Assembly: GCA_036513895.1 (NCBI GenBank)
Contig: DATBYF010000050.1
Coordinates: 1 to 64,000, forward strand
Direction: 5' to 3'
DNA from: Palsa-147 sp036513895
GTDB taxonomy: Bacteria > Acidobacteriota > Terriglobia > Acidiferrales > UBA7541
Length of the DNA stretch: 64,000 nt
Shown: positions 38,773-47,499 of the stretch, in pieces
Numbering within the stretch: the stretch's first letter is position 1
How the letters are laid out: each line of letters starts with the position of its first letter
Translations under genes and position numbers: made by a program
Notes under the pieces: model-generated
Seen by the model: only the letters and a program-made list of their open reading frames with translations
What the model was told of the DNA's origin: nothing
Databases searched by the model: none

Positions 38773-39222
38773 GTTGCTTTCCTTTGGCTGGGTGGCAAAG
38801 GCGTGACGGAAGAGACGGTGCACGAGTGATGCCATGTGCGCGTTGGGATGTTCGGGCGCGAGTTGACGGTGCGCGAGCGGACAAATTATTGATTTTGCGA
38901 GGGATATTCAGTGCGCGGATAGAAGTGCGTTTCTAGGCGACCGAGCTGAGGGACGTTTGGTCTCACGGTGAGATGAGAAATCTGAATGATTGAGACTGGA
39001 TGCGGCGATCGGGACCGGGAGCGGAGGGCCTCACCTCTAAAGAGGTGAGCTACAGGATTGCGAAATCGGCGTTGAATTTAGATTTGCGGGCAAAATCGGC
39101 TACGATGAAGATGTCGTGATTGTCGCGTGCCTCAAACGTTTGAAATTTAGATTCTAATGCATGGCTCAACCTTCGGAATTAATTTGAATGCAGGATTCGA
39201 ACCCTCGAGATTGATTTGACGC
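38773..39222. other. Spacer before the helicase gene
   Basis: 450 bases with no gene. It contains palindromic repeat III copy 2 (39024-39055) and a degenerate 31-bp tandem array (39130-39253) that runs into the helicase start codon. Confidence 0.55.
39024..39055. repeat. Palindromic repeat III, copy 2
   Basis: GAGGGCCTCACCTCTAAAGA, then GGTGAGCTACAG. It matches 33799-33830. Confidence 0.7.
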
Positions 39223-39253
39223 ATGGCGCAAACTTTTGAAATTGATTTGAATC
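39130..39253 (+). repeat. Degenerate 31-bp tandem repeat, four units, overlapping helicase start
   Basis: Four units of about 31 nt begin near 39130, 39161, 39192 and 39223. Units 2 and 4 both open ATGGC; each has a CAA/GAA-rich middle and an ATT...TTTGA end. Unit 4 is the start of the helicase coding sequence. By eye units 3 and 4 share about 21 of 31 bases. Unit 2 would encode Met-Ala-Gln-Pro-Ser-Glu-Leu-Ile before a stop, a decayed duplicate of the true N terminus. Confidence 0.7.
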
Positions 39254-42207
39254 CGCAGCAGCGCGTGGCCGCCGAGCATGGCGATGGTCCGCTTCTTGTG
39301 GTGGCGGGAGCGGGCACGGGGAAAACGCGCGTGATTACGGAGCGGATTCGATTGCTACTGGAGAATGATCCGCAGCTTTCGGGCGAAAGCATTCTGGGGC
39401 TGACGTTCACCGACAAGGCAGCGAGCGAAATGCGCTGGCGGCTTGGGAAACGCGCAGGCGAGCGCGCCTCGGGAGTGTGGCTCGGCACGTTTCATGCGTT
39501 CTGCTACGAACAGATTCTTCTCCCCGCCAATCCTGAACTGAAAGTGATCGATGAATTTGATCACTGGATTCTGCTGCGCCGGAATATTCAAAAACTAGAA
39601 TTGAACGCGTTTAAACGACTTTCGGAGCCGGGGCAGTTTCTGAGCGCGTTCGTTCAATTTTTCTCGCGCTGCCAGGATGAACTTGTGACGCCCGAGGATT
39701 ACCAGTTCTACGTAAACGGCTTGAAGGCGGCTTACGAGACGAGGCGCGCGCAGATGGAACCAGAGGCACAGCGCGCGCAGGAGGAAGTGATCGCGCAACA
39801 ACAGGAGATTGCGCGGGCCTATGCGATCAGCGAGCAACTGCAGCGCGAGCGCAACGTCGTAACGTTCGGCGCGCAATTGATGCAGGCGGTGCAGCGGCTG
39901 AAGGGCGATGCGGAGCTGCTTGCGAGCACACGCGAACGTTATCGCTACGTCCTGGTGGACGAATTTCAGGATACGAATGTGGCGCAATTGGAATTGCTGC
40001 GCATGCTGACGGGCGAGCGGCGCAATATTTTCGTGGTGGGAGATCACAATCAAGCGATCTACCGGTTCCGTGGCGCGTCGTTCGGCAGCTTGAAGACTTT
40101 TTTGAAGGATTTTTGCGGGGTGTCGCGCGAGATGCCGGAAGAGAAATGGCCGCGCGTTCATCTGACGCAGAATTACCGATCGACCAAGCGGATTTTGCGC
40201 GTGGCGGGGACGGTGGCGGCGGAAAGCGACGATTCGCGCTACGTGCCGTTCACGCCGCTCGACACGGAAAATCCTGAAGGAGAGAAAATTCGGATCGTCG
40301 AATTCGGCCGCCCTGAAGAGGAAGCCGAATGGATTGCGAACGAGATCGAGAAATTCCACGCGGCCGGTGTGCCGTGGCGCGATTTCGCGGCGCTCTACCG
40401 AATGCACACCCACCGGAGCTGTCTGGTGGAATCGCTGACGCGGCGGCACATTCCGTTCGTGATCCGGAGGTTGTCCATTCTTGCAAGCACATTGATACGC
40501 GATTTGCTGGCGTACTTGCGATTGATCGCGGTTGCGTCGGACGACGTGGCGTGCGCGCGAATTCTGGCAATTCCCTACTGGCGAATCGAGCCGCGGGATC
40601 TCGTTCGCGTTGCCGAACGCGCCGAGAAGAGCAAGGGCAAATCGCTATGGGAGGAGTTCGTAGCGTGGGCGGGCGAGGCGAAAGGCGCGCCCGGTGCGCC
40701 GTCTCATGCTTCGCGAGCGGGCGAACTTGTTGCATTTATCGGCACGATGCGCGAGCGGACAAAAAAAGCGAGCGCTCACGAGGTGCTTTCCGAATTGATT
40801 GGCGCGACCGGCGTCGCTCCGCTGGCCGCTGAGAGCGATTCGTACAATCTCGCTCGGTTCAAAACATTCGTGGAGGAATGGCAGAAGAAGGGCGACGGAT
40901 GGTCGCTGCACGACTTCATCAGATACCTGGGATTTTTTGCAGAGGCCGGTGGCGATATTTTTCTCGACGCGGAGCCGACGGATGACGCCGTGCAATTGAT
41001 GACGGTGCACTCAGCAAAGGGGCTCGAGTTTCAGCACGTGTTCCTGCTGCGACTGTGCAAAGGAGATTTTCCGGCGCGGCCGAGGCAGCCGGTGTTTGAA
41101 TTTCCGCCGGAGCTGATGAAAGAAGAATTGCCGGAGGGGGATTTTCAGAAGCTGGAAGAGCGGCGGCTTTTCTACGTGGCGTTGACACGGGCGCGATGGA
41201 TGCTGACGTTGAGCACGGTTATCAACAAGCGAAAGAAACGATCGGAGTTTTTCGACGAGCTTCTGGGTGATTCGAAGATTCAGAAATTCGATTTGCGGCA
41301 GATTGCGCCGCGCGTGGCTGTGCCTAACGCGAAATTAACTGTAGGCTCGGCGCCGGTGGACGCTTCGCAACCTGGATTGTTCGACACGGCGACGGATGCG
41401 ACGAAGGCCTATTCACACATCGCGCTGTGGGCGAACGCGTATCACCCGCCGCGGCCGGAACCGCTGCAATTGAGCGCGTCGGCGATCGACACTTATCAGA
41501 TCTGCCCGATGAAATATTTGTTCAGAAGTTCGTGGCACTTGTGCGGCGAGGCGAAGGCAGTGATGACGTTTGGCAACACGATGCACAAGACGATCAAAGA
41601 ATTTGTGGCTGAGGTGAAGAAGCGCAAGCGGGTTCCGTTCGAGGAAGTGGAGATGATTTACGATCGCGTGTGGTCGGGCGCGGGATTTCTCGATAATTAT
41701 CAGGAAGAGGAATACAAGAAAGCGGGACGCGAGCAACTGGGGGCGTTTCACAAGAGTTATTCCGCTGCGCCGGCCGATGTGTTGATGCAGGAGAAGCAGT
41801 TTGAAATCGAGATGGAAAATAACGTGACGATACTGGGGCGCATTGACCAGGTGAATCGGATCGCGCGCGATGAAGTGGAAGTGGTGGACTACAAGACGGG
41901 TAAGCCGAAAAAGCAGAAGGATGCGGATGTGAGCTTGCAGTTGAGCGTGTATGCGCTGGCGGCGCGCGAGGTGCTGGAGCTTACACCGAAGCGGCTGGTG
42001 TTCTACAACCTTGTGACGAATGAGGCGGTGGAGGCGGAGCGCGGCGCCAAGGCGCTTGATGAGGTGCGGAGGACGATTTCGGAGACTGCGGATTTGATTC
42101 GAGCGGGGGAGTTTCCAGCGAGGCCGGGATTTATTTGCAGGTATTGCGATTTTCAGCCGGTGTGTCCGGCGCATGAGCAGTTGGTTTCGATACGGGTGGG
42201 AATTTAA
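39223..42207 (+). CDS. UvrD/AddA-type DNA helicase with C-terminal PD-(D/E)XK nuclease
   Basis: The 994-residue protein is a superfamily 1A helicase: Walker A GAGTGKT (29-35), LTFTDKAASEMRWRL, the Walker B DEFQDTN, DHNQAIYRFRGAS, LTQNYRST, TVHSAKGLEFQHVF and YVALTRARWML. After about 750 comes a RecB-family nuclease domain with EVVDYKTGK and four cysteines of an AddB-style iron-sulphur clasp (one in QICPMKY, three in CRYCDFQPVC). AddAB splits helicase and nuclease over two chains; this protein holds one of each, and no AddB partner is nearby. It probably processes DNA ends for repair or defence. The ATG at 39223 is fixed by the family N terminus. Confidence 0.88.
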   Translation: MAQTFEIDLNPQQRVAAEHGDGPLLVVAGAGTGKTRVITERIRLLLENDPQLSGESILGLTFTDKAASEMRWRLGKRAGERASGVWLGTFHAFCYEQILLPANPELKVIDEFDHWILLRRNIQKLELNAFKRLSEPGQFLSAFVQFFSRCQDELVTPEDYQFYVNGLKAAYETRRAQMEPEAQRAQEEVIAQQQEIARAYAISEQLQRERNVVTFGAQLMQAVQRLKGDAELLASTRERYRYVLVDEFQDTNVAQLELLRMLTGERRNIFVVGDHNQAIYRFRGASFGSLKTFLKDFCGVSREMPEEKWPRVHLTQNYRSTKRILRVAGTVAAESDDSRYVPFTPLDTENPEGEKIRIVEFGRPEEEAEWIANEIEKFHAAGVPWRDFAALYRMHTHRSCLVESLTRRHIPFVIRRLSILASTLIRDLLAYLRLIAVASDDVACARILAIPYWRIEPRDLVRVAERAEKSKGKSLWEEFVAWAGEAKGAPGAPSHASRAGELVAFIGTMRERTKKASAHEVLSELIGATGVAPLAAESDSYNLARFKTFVEEWQKKGDGWSLHDFIRYLGFFAEAGGDIFLDAEPTDDAVQLMTVHSAKGLEFQHVFLLRLCKGDFPARPRQPVFEFPPELMKEELPEGDFQKLEERRLFYVALTRARWMLTLSTVINKRKKRSEFFDELLGDSKIQKFDLRQIAPRVAVPNAKLTVGSAPVDASQPGLFDTATDATKAYSHIALWANAYHPPRPEPLQLSASAIDTYQICPMKYLFRSSWHLCGEAKAVMTFGNTMHKTIKEFVAEVKKRKRVPFEEVEMIYDRVWSGAGFLDNYQEEEYKKAGREQLGAFHKSYSAAPADVLMQEKQFEIEMENNVTILGRIDQVNRIARDEVEVVDYKTGKPKKQKDADVSLQLSVYALAAREVLELTPKRLVFYNLVTNEAVEAERGAKALDEVRRTISETADLIRAGEFPARPGFICRYCDFQPVCPAHEQLVSIRVGI

Positions 42208-42227
42208 TTTTGTTTTGCGAGAATGGG

Positions 42228-42262
42228 CGGAAAAACGCCGGCAGGATGTCGGCGCGACGAAC
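42228..42262 (-). repeat. REP-like palindrome, subfamily I, diverged
   Basis: CGGAAAAACGCCGGCAGGAT, then GTCGGCGCGACGA. Similar to the inverted element at 46314-46351. Confidence 0.55.
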
Positions 42263-42316
42263 GACGCGCTACGATTGCGATTTCGATGTATCGAGATTTC
42301 GGCGGCTAGAAATGGA

Positions 42317-42345
42317 ACGAGGCGATCGTTTTTGCGATCGCCTCG
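42317..42345. terminator. Strong hairpin after the helicase gene
   Basis: CGAGGCGATCG, loop TTTTT, then GCGATCGCCTCG: a stem of about 11 pairs. It lacks a T tract on the plus side, so it may slow or end transcription of either converging gene, but it is not a classic terminator. Confidence 0.45.
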
Positions 42346-42552
42346 GTTGGAGAATCAGTTGAGCGGAACAACCTCGCCGTCGTCCCGATCACAACGCGCA
42401 TCAACTGCTTGCTTTCTCCCCAGCGACGCGGCAGCGTAAAACTTTCTTCGCGCCACAATCGTTCCCTTCCTTAATACGAGCGCAAGCGAATCCTGTCAAG
42501 CAAAAATCTGCGGCGCGAGTTGTTCGATTGGCGCGAAAAAAAATATCAACGA

Positions 42553-43695
42553 TCAGTGAGCGATCTCGTAGTAGCCCTGCCGTGCGTTCACGTGCAGGCC
42601 GGGACGCTCGACGCGAACTTCGATGGCGTGATACTCACCGCCGGTATTGTTCTGCGGGACGTAAGCGAGCGTGTATTGATTGCGCGCTTCTTCGGTGACG
42701 GTGGAATACAAGCGCTCAAAGTCGCCTTGCTTGGAGGCGAAGTAGGCGTCACCGCCGGTGTCGTTGGCGTAGCGAGTCATGCGGGCGGGCTCGTGCTTGG
42801 GAATGAGCGCTGAGCCGACAGTGATGGTGTAAACGGAAATGTCGGAGGAAAGAAGAAGCTGCAGCGCCTGGTTGAAAGTGTATTTGTTGTGGTGCGAATT
42901 CTGGCCGTCAGCGATGAGGAAAATCATTTTGCGGCGATCGCGCTTGGGATCGCGGGCGCGCAGAAGCTGGCCGGCGGCGTAGACAGCGTCGTCGAGATCT
43001 TTGACCACTTTTTCCTGCTTCATTCCATAAATCGGGACCTGCGGCTCTTGGGATTGATTGTTGATCTGCGGACCGGCGGTCATCGGACCGATGGCGTCAC
43101 CTGGAAAACTTTCGCCGAGTTGAAGGCGGCGAAGCTGGGTATAGAGGGCGTCGTTGTCCTTGGTGAAATCCTGGACTGGCTCGGGAAATTCGTCGAAGCG
43201 CATCAACGCCGCTTCGTCCGACGGCCCGAGAGCCGCGGCAATGCTCGAGAGGCTCTTCTGCACCTGATCTCGCATTTTCATGGACAAGTCGTTATCGAGC
43301 AAGATGACCACCGAGAGCGGATAAGGGTCGGTGGAAAACATTGAGAGTTGCTGCTCTCGGCCGTCTTCGAAAACGCGAAATTCGTCGCGGCGAAGATCGC
43401 CGGCGATTTGGCCTGACGAATTCTTTACGGTGACGGGGACGAGAACAAGAGCGCTGACGTTGGTAATCGTACGCCTGGGGTTCGTTTGCTGCGGGGCCGG
43501 CGCGGTTTTCTGCGCGGGGGCCTGCGAATGCCCCTCGACTGAACCGGGGGTTTGAACCTCGGGCTGAGGCTGAGGGGACGATTGCTGTTGCGGAGGAGGC
43601 GGCTGCTGGGATTGCGGTTGGCTTTGGGAAATCGCCGCAATTGGGAACGCGAAGATGGCGACTATCATACACTTAACGATTTGCCGCATAATCAT
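42553..43695 (-). CDS. Secreted VWA-domain protein, acidobacterial VWFA type (paralogue 2)
   Basis: The 380-residue protein has a signal peptide (MIVAIFAFPIAAIS), a long Gln/Pro-rich spacer (about 20-65), then the VWFA-type body. Its MIDAS motif reads DNDLS rather than DxSxS, with Asp in the second Ser position, and the later Asp sits in FLIADGQNSH. The C-terminal block YTLAYVPQNNTGGEYHAIEV is as in its paralogues. AGAGG precedes the ATG at 43695. It is divergent from paralogue 3, 134 nt away. Function unknown; an altered metal site suggests altered ligand binding. Confidence 0.82.
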   Translation of the reverse strand: MIMRQIVKCMIVAIFAFPIAAISQSQPQSQQPPPPQQQSSPQPQPEVQTPGSVEGHSQAPAQKTAPAPQQTNPRRTITNVSALVLVPVTVKNSSGQIAGDLRRDEFRVFEDGREQQLSMFSTDPYPLSVVILLDNDLSMKMRDQVQKSLSSIAAALGPSDEAALMRFDEFPEPVQDFTKDNDALYTQLRRLQLGESFPGDAIGPMTAGPQINNQSQEPQVPIYGMKQEKVVKDLDDAVYAAGQLLRARDPKRDRRKMIFLIADGQNSHHNKYTFNQALQLLLSSDISVYTITVGSALIPKHEPARMTRYANDTGGDAYFASKQGDFERLYSTVTEEARNQYTLAYVPQNNTGGEYHAIEVRVERPGLHVNARQGYYEIAH

Positions 43696-43829
43696 GTGGC
43701 CCTCTCAGCGCGGATGGCGCGTCCAGTCCGCGTCGTCGCAGGTTTCGCCGTCGCGCTGTAGCATTGACATCCGATGGGACGCAACCCGCATCGTACTGTC
43801 AGGCAAACGTAACCCGGAGAGATTATACA

Positions 43830-44870
43830 ATGCAGGCCTCCCAGATTCGCTCAGGACTCGTGCTTGTAACCATTGCAGCCAGCTTGATTTTCGCGGTGAA
43901 CACGCCGGCGGATCGCGGCGCGTCGAACGCGGCACGCGCGGCTGCGTCGCAGCAAGATCAGCAGCAACTCCCCGAGTCGCAAAAACCGCTGAAAGTCCAA
44001 ACGGAATTGGTCAATTTGTTCGCGACGGTGCGCGATAAAGACCACGCGATTCTAGCCAATCTCAAACAAGAGGACTTCAAAGTATTCGAGGATGGCGTGG
44101 AGCAAAAAGTTGCTTTTTTCTCGAAGGAAGTGAATCTGCCGATTACGCTGGCGATTCTTGTGGATACGAGCGGCAGCCAACAACACCTCATTCTGGCTGA
44201 GCAGGACACGGCTTCGCGATTCGTCCATCAGGTGCTGCACAAGAATGATGAAGCGATGGTGATGAGCTTCGACACGGACGTGGATATGCTCGCCGACTTT
44301 ACCGAGGATGCTTCCGTTCTCGAGCGAGCGATTCGCCGAACGGTGGTCGCCGTGGACGCATCGGGCGCGGGCGGTACGGCTGGAACGGTGCATGGCGGCG
44401 GAGGCGGGGGCACGGCATTCTACGACGCGATTTATCTGGCGGCGCATGACAAGTTGACATCCGAGGCGGGACGCAAGGCCATCATCGCTCTCACGGACGC
44501 CGAAGATAACGACAGCAAGCTTAGCCTGAAAGATGCGGCGGAGTCGGCGCAGCGCGCGGATGCTGTGGTTCACGTCCTGCTGATTGCGGAGCCAGAGGGA
44601 TATTTCATGTCGGGGATGGGATATGGCGGCGCGAACGCGGCGAAGCGGCTTGCGGATGATACCGGCGGACGCGTGATCGCGGTGCGAAGTGAGAAGTCGC
44701 TCGAGAAGGCGTTTGATGAATTGACGCAGGAACTTCGCTCGCAATACGTGCTGGGATACTATCCGACGAACATCAAGCGTGATGGAAATTTCCGCAAGAT
44801 TAAGGTGGAAGTTTCGCGGTCCGATGCGAAAGTTTTGACGCGCCGCGGTTACTACGCGCCGACGGAATAG
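43830..44870 (+). CDS. Secreted VWA-domain protein, acidobacterial VWFA type (paralogue 3)
   Basis: The 346-residue protein has a signal peptide (LVLVTIAASLIFAV), then the shared N-terminal module (VRDKDHAILANLKQEDFKVFED) and a VWA domain with MIDAS DTSGS and LTDAEDND. A Gly-rich stretch (GAGGTAGTVHGGGGGG) interrupts the middle of the domain. It ends with YVLGYYPTNIKRDGNFRKIK. GGAGAG sits about 10 nt before the ATG at 43830. It is divergent from paralogue 2 and converges on the alpha-galactosidase gene. Function unknown. Confidence 0.85.
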   Translation: MQASQIRSGLVLVTIAASLIFAVNTPADRGASNAARAAASQQDQQQLPESQKPLKVQTELVNLFATVRDKDHAILANLKQEDFKVFEDGVEQKVAFFSKEVNLPITLAILVDTSGSQQHLILAEQDTASRFVHQVLHKNDEAMVMSFDTDVDMLADFTEDASVLERAIRRTVVAVDASGAGGTAGTVHGGGGGGTAFYDAIYLAAHDKLTSEAGRKAIIALTDAEDNDSKLSLKDAAESAQRADAVVHVLLIAEPEGYFMSGMGYGGANAAKRLADDTGGRVIAVRSEKSLEKAFDELTQELRSQYVLGYYPTNIKRDGNFRKIKVEVSRSDAKVLTRRGYYAPTE

Positions 44871-44910
44871 AAGTCGCGGTGGGCGACCTCGAAAGCTTTA
44901 GGCCAGGATT

Positions 44911-44980
44911 TTTCGAAGGCCAGCGCTAAAGCGCTTGATAATAGGCGAGGCTCCTTTCGGAGCGCTGAAGCGCTCCTCCC
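44911..44980. repeat. Repeat IV, copy 2
   Basis: AAGGCCAGCGCTAAAGCGCT, then a spacer of about 20 nt and CGGAGCGCTGAAGCGCTCC. Same order of two palindromes as 34261-34330. Confidence 0.65.
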
Positions 44981-45051
44981 CCCTTGCATAAATGCGAGGG
45001 CTGCCACAAAAAGGCAAGCGGATTATCTGCACGAGCGGTATGAATTGCGCT

Positions 45052-46239
45052 TTACGGAGTCACTCGCAGCATGAGTACGCCGTGGGCGGCGACGTTCGCT
45101 GTGAACTTGCCGGTGAATTTGCCGAGATCTTTTTTGGCCCACAAGTCCCGCACGTTTGCTGACAGGTGTGCTGTGTAGCCGAGATCTTCCCAGTTTGCTG
45201 AGATTTCTGCGTCTGATTTTCCACGATTGAATAATATTACGGCGCGGCTGCCGTCTTTCATCTGTTTCGCCCAAACTTCCAAATCGCCATTCTTCCAAAC
45301 GCGCCGGCCTTCCATTCCGAGAGGATCTTGATCCACAGCTATCACTTCTTTGTTCGTTAGAACCTCGCTGATTTCGGGAGCCATGTTTCTGACGTCATTG
45401 CCGGCGATGAGCGGGGCTGCGAGGAGGCACCAGAAGCTGAAGTGCGAGCGGTATTCGTTTGGCGTCATTCCGCCATTGCCGACTTCGAGCATGTCGGGAT
45501 CGTTCCAATGCCCGGGGCCGGCGTAGGAATCCAATCCCACTTGTTGATCGAGATTCAGAAGCCAGCCCGACGATCCATCCTTTTTGCAGTCCCAACAATC
45601 TGTGATGTCGCCGGTCGTGCGCCAGAGATTGCCGACATCCTTGCCCCAGAGCCATGGCTTGTGTTCGCCCCACTCGCAGAGGCTGAAGACGATGGGGCGG
45701 CCGGTGGATTTAAGCGCGTCGCTCATCGTTTTGTAAGCGGCTTTGGCGTCTTCGGTGCCGGTGTTGCACCAATCGTATTTTAAGTAGTCCACACCCCAGG
45801 CTGCGTATTGCAGCGCGTCTTGATATTCGTGGCCGCGGCTTCCGGGGCGGCCAGCGCAGGTATTGGTGCCTGCGTCGGAATAAATTCCAAACTTCAGGCC
45901 TTTTAAATGAACGTAGTCGGCGAGGGATTTTATGCCCGAGGGAAATCGATCGGGGTCGGCGACGATGTTGCCGGCGGCGTCGCGCTTAATTTGCCAGCAA
46001 TCGTCAATTACGACGTATTGGTAGCCAGCGTCTTTTAGGCCGCTGGTCGCGATGGCGTCGGCGATGGATTTGACTAGAGATTCGTTGACGTCACAGGCGA
46101 AACGGTTCCAACTGTTCCAGCCCATGGGTGGAGTTTGGGCGACCGTGTTGTCGTTTGGGTTTGGGTCGGCGGTTGCGGGGATGGCGGCGGATGCGATGAG
46201 GAGAAGGATGAGGAGGCGACAGAAGCGGGTGTTGGGCAT
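45052..46239 (-). CDS. Alpha-galactosidase, glycoside hydrolase family 27
   Basis: The enzyme releases terminal alpha-galactose from plant oligo- and polysaccharides. The 395-residue protein has a signal peptide (LLILLLIASAAIPA), the GH27 opening PPMGWNSWNRF, VVIDDCWQ, the nucleophile Asp156 in YLKYDWCNTG and the acid/base Asp211 in WRTTGDITDCW. A C-terminal beta-sandwich (about 300-395) follows, as usual. AAGGAG lies 8 nt before the ATG at 46239, so the longer frame is not real. It should be periplasmic or secreted and stands alone among VWA genes. Confidence 0.92.
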   Translation of the reverse strand: MPNTRFCRLLILLLIASAAIPATADPNPNDNTVAQTPPMGWNSWNRFACDVNESLVKSIADAIATSGLKDAGYQYVVIDDCWQIKRDAAGNIVADPDRFPSGIKSLADYVHLKGLKFGIYSDAGTNTCAGRPGSRGHEYQDALQYAAWGVDYLKYDWCNTGTEDAKAAYKTMSDALKSTGRPIVFSLCEWGEHKPWLWGKDVGNLWRTTGDITDCWDCKKDGSSGWLLNLDQQVGLDSYAGPGHWNDPDMLEVGNGGMTPNEYRSHFSFWCLLAAPLIAGNDVRNMAPEISEVLTNKEVIAVDQDPLGMEGRRVWKNGDLEVWAKQMKDGSRAVILFNRGKSDAEISANWEDLGYTAHLSANVRDLWAKKDLGKFTGKFTANVAAHGVLMLRVTP

Positions 46240-46313
46240 TTTTATGGCTCCTTCGGAGTTTCGGACGCATGAGGGTACTACACGGCTGGCGAAGGACACC
46301 ACGGTGTGTGCGC

Positions 46314-46351
46314 GGAAAGACGCCGGCAGGATGCCGGCGCTACGATTGAAG
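46314..46351 (-). repeat. REP-like palindrome, subfamily I, inverted
   Basis: GACGCCGGCAGGATGCCGGC followed by GCTACGATTGAAG. The minus strand reads CAATCGTAGCGCCGGCATCC, the subfamily I consensus. Confidence 0.75.
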
Positions 46352-46415
46352 TCCCGCCGGAAGGCTGTACTAACTATTATTTCCAGCTGAGTGACGGCTC
46401 GAGCCGAGAAAACTC

Positions 46416-47492
46416 TTATTTTGTCGGGGGGCCGAGGGTGCCAGGGGTTTCTGTGGCGTAGTAGCCTCTGCGCGTTCTTACAGTCAAGCCTTTGCGATCG
46501 GCGATATCCACTTCTATTTTTCGGTATTTTCCGTCGGGCGGGACCGAGGGCGCGTACGCAATGAAATATTGGCTGCGAAGCTCGGCGCCGATGTCCTGGA
46601 AAGATTCGGCGAGGTCGTCCACTTTGTAGGGGAAAAATACGCGGCCGCCCGTCTGAACAGCGAATTTTTGGAGGATTTCGTCGCCGGGCGTCTTGAACAT
46701 TTTGCGGGGGTGATCGGAGGTGGTGACGGCCACCCAATCGGTGCTGGTGCTGATGGAATAAATGGAAACCTCGCAGCGCTCGGCCATCTCGATGGATTCG
46801 CTGAGGGCGCGGTCGCTCAGGTTGTCTTCGCCGTCGCTGAAAACCACGAGCACGCGCCGGACTTCGGGATTCGGACCATCGGGCATCGGCGCGCTGACTA
46901 ATTTCTGCGCGGCCACGTAGATCGCGTCGTTCAGCGACGTGCCTCCGCCGGCGCGCTGCTTTTCGATGGCTTGCGTCAGGGTGCCAACATCGCCCGTGAA
47001 ATCTTGAATCACTTCAGGCTCATTATCGAAAGTCATCAAGAACGCCTGATCTTTGTGGCGGCGAATCACGTTGTCGAGGAAATCGATGGAGGCGTCTTTT
47101 TCGAAATGCAGGCGCTCGCGAATGCTATTGGATGTGTCGAGAAGCATGCCGATACGCAGGGGCAGATCGGTCTGGCGGCCGAAGAATTTGATGTCCTGGG
47201 GCTTGCCGTCCTCGAGAATGCGGAAATCTTTTTGATCGAGGTCGGTGATGAAATTATTTCGGCGATCAGAGACCGCGGCGACGAGATGGACGAGACCGGT
47301 GGTTACTTTGAGAGGGGGCGCTTGCTTCTGAGTATCAGGCGGCTGTTGAGGCGATTTTGTATCCCCCTGCTGAGGAGGCACGGCCGCGGCTGGAGGAGGC
47401 GGAGTTTGAGGCGGCTGCTGCTGCGCCTTAACGACGAATACAAGTACGGACAACAGCAGCAAGACGAGCGACGTGCGCCACAACAATCGCAT
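46416..47492 (-). CDS. Secreted VWA-domain protein, acidobacterial VWFA type (paralogue 4)
   Basis: The 358-residue protein has a signal peptide (LVLLLLSVLVFVVKAQ), a Gln/Pro-rich spacer (about 20-55), then the shared module (ITDLDQKDFRILEDGKPQ) and a VWA domain with intact MIDAS DTSNS and VVFSDGEDNL, ending YFIAYAPSVPPDGKYRKIEV. I start at the ATG at 47492. It begins 7 nt after the stop of the rluD gene, so it is probably cotranscribed with ileS-lspA-lgt-rluD. Function unknown. Confidence 0.84.
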   Translation of the reverse strand: MRLLWRTSLVLLLLSVLVFVVKAQQQPPQTPPPPAAAVPPQQGDTKSPQQPPDTQKQAPPLKVTTGLVHLVAAVSDRRNNFITDLDQKDFRILEDGKPQDIKFFGRQTDLPLRIGMLLDTSNSIRERLHFEKDASIDFLDNVIRRHKDQAFLMTFDNEPEVIQDFTGDVGTLTQAIEKQRAGGGTSLNDAIYVAAQKLVSAPMPDGPNPEVRRVLVVFSDGEDNLSDRALSESIEMAERCEVSIYSISTSTDWVAVTTSDHPRKMFKTPGDEILQKFAVQTGGRVFFPYKVDDLAESFQDIGAELRSQYFIAYAPSVPPDGKYRKIEVDIADRKGLTVRTRRGYYATETPGTLGPPTK

Positions 47493-47499
47493 ACCTGAA

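Larger units (their letters stand above)
42208..42552. other. Convergent spacer after the helicase gene
   Basis: 345 bases between convergent genes; no gene seen. It holds a diverged REP-like element (42228-42262) and a perfect hairpin (42317-42345). Confidence 0.5.

Noticed and set aside
39192..39215. Minus-strand GGGTTCGAATCCTGC, which looks like a tRNA T-arm
   Set aside because: No anticodon arm, D-arm or acceptor stem fits around it; it lies inside the 31-bp tandem array.
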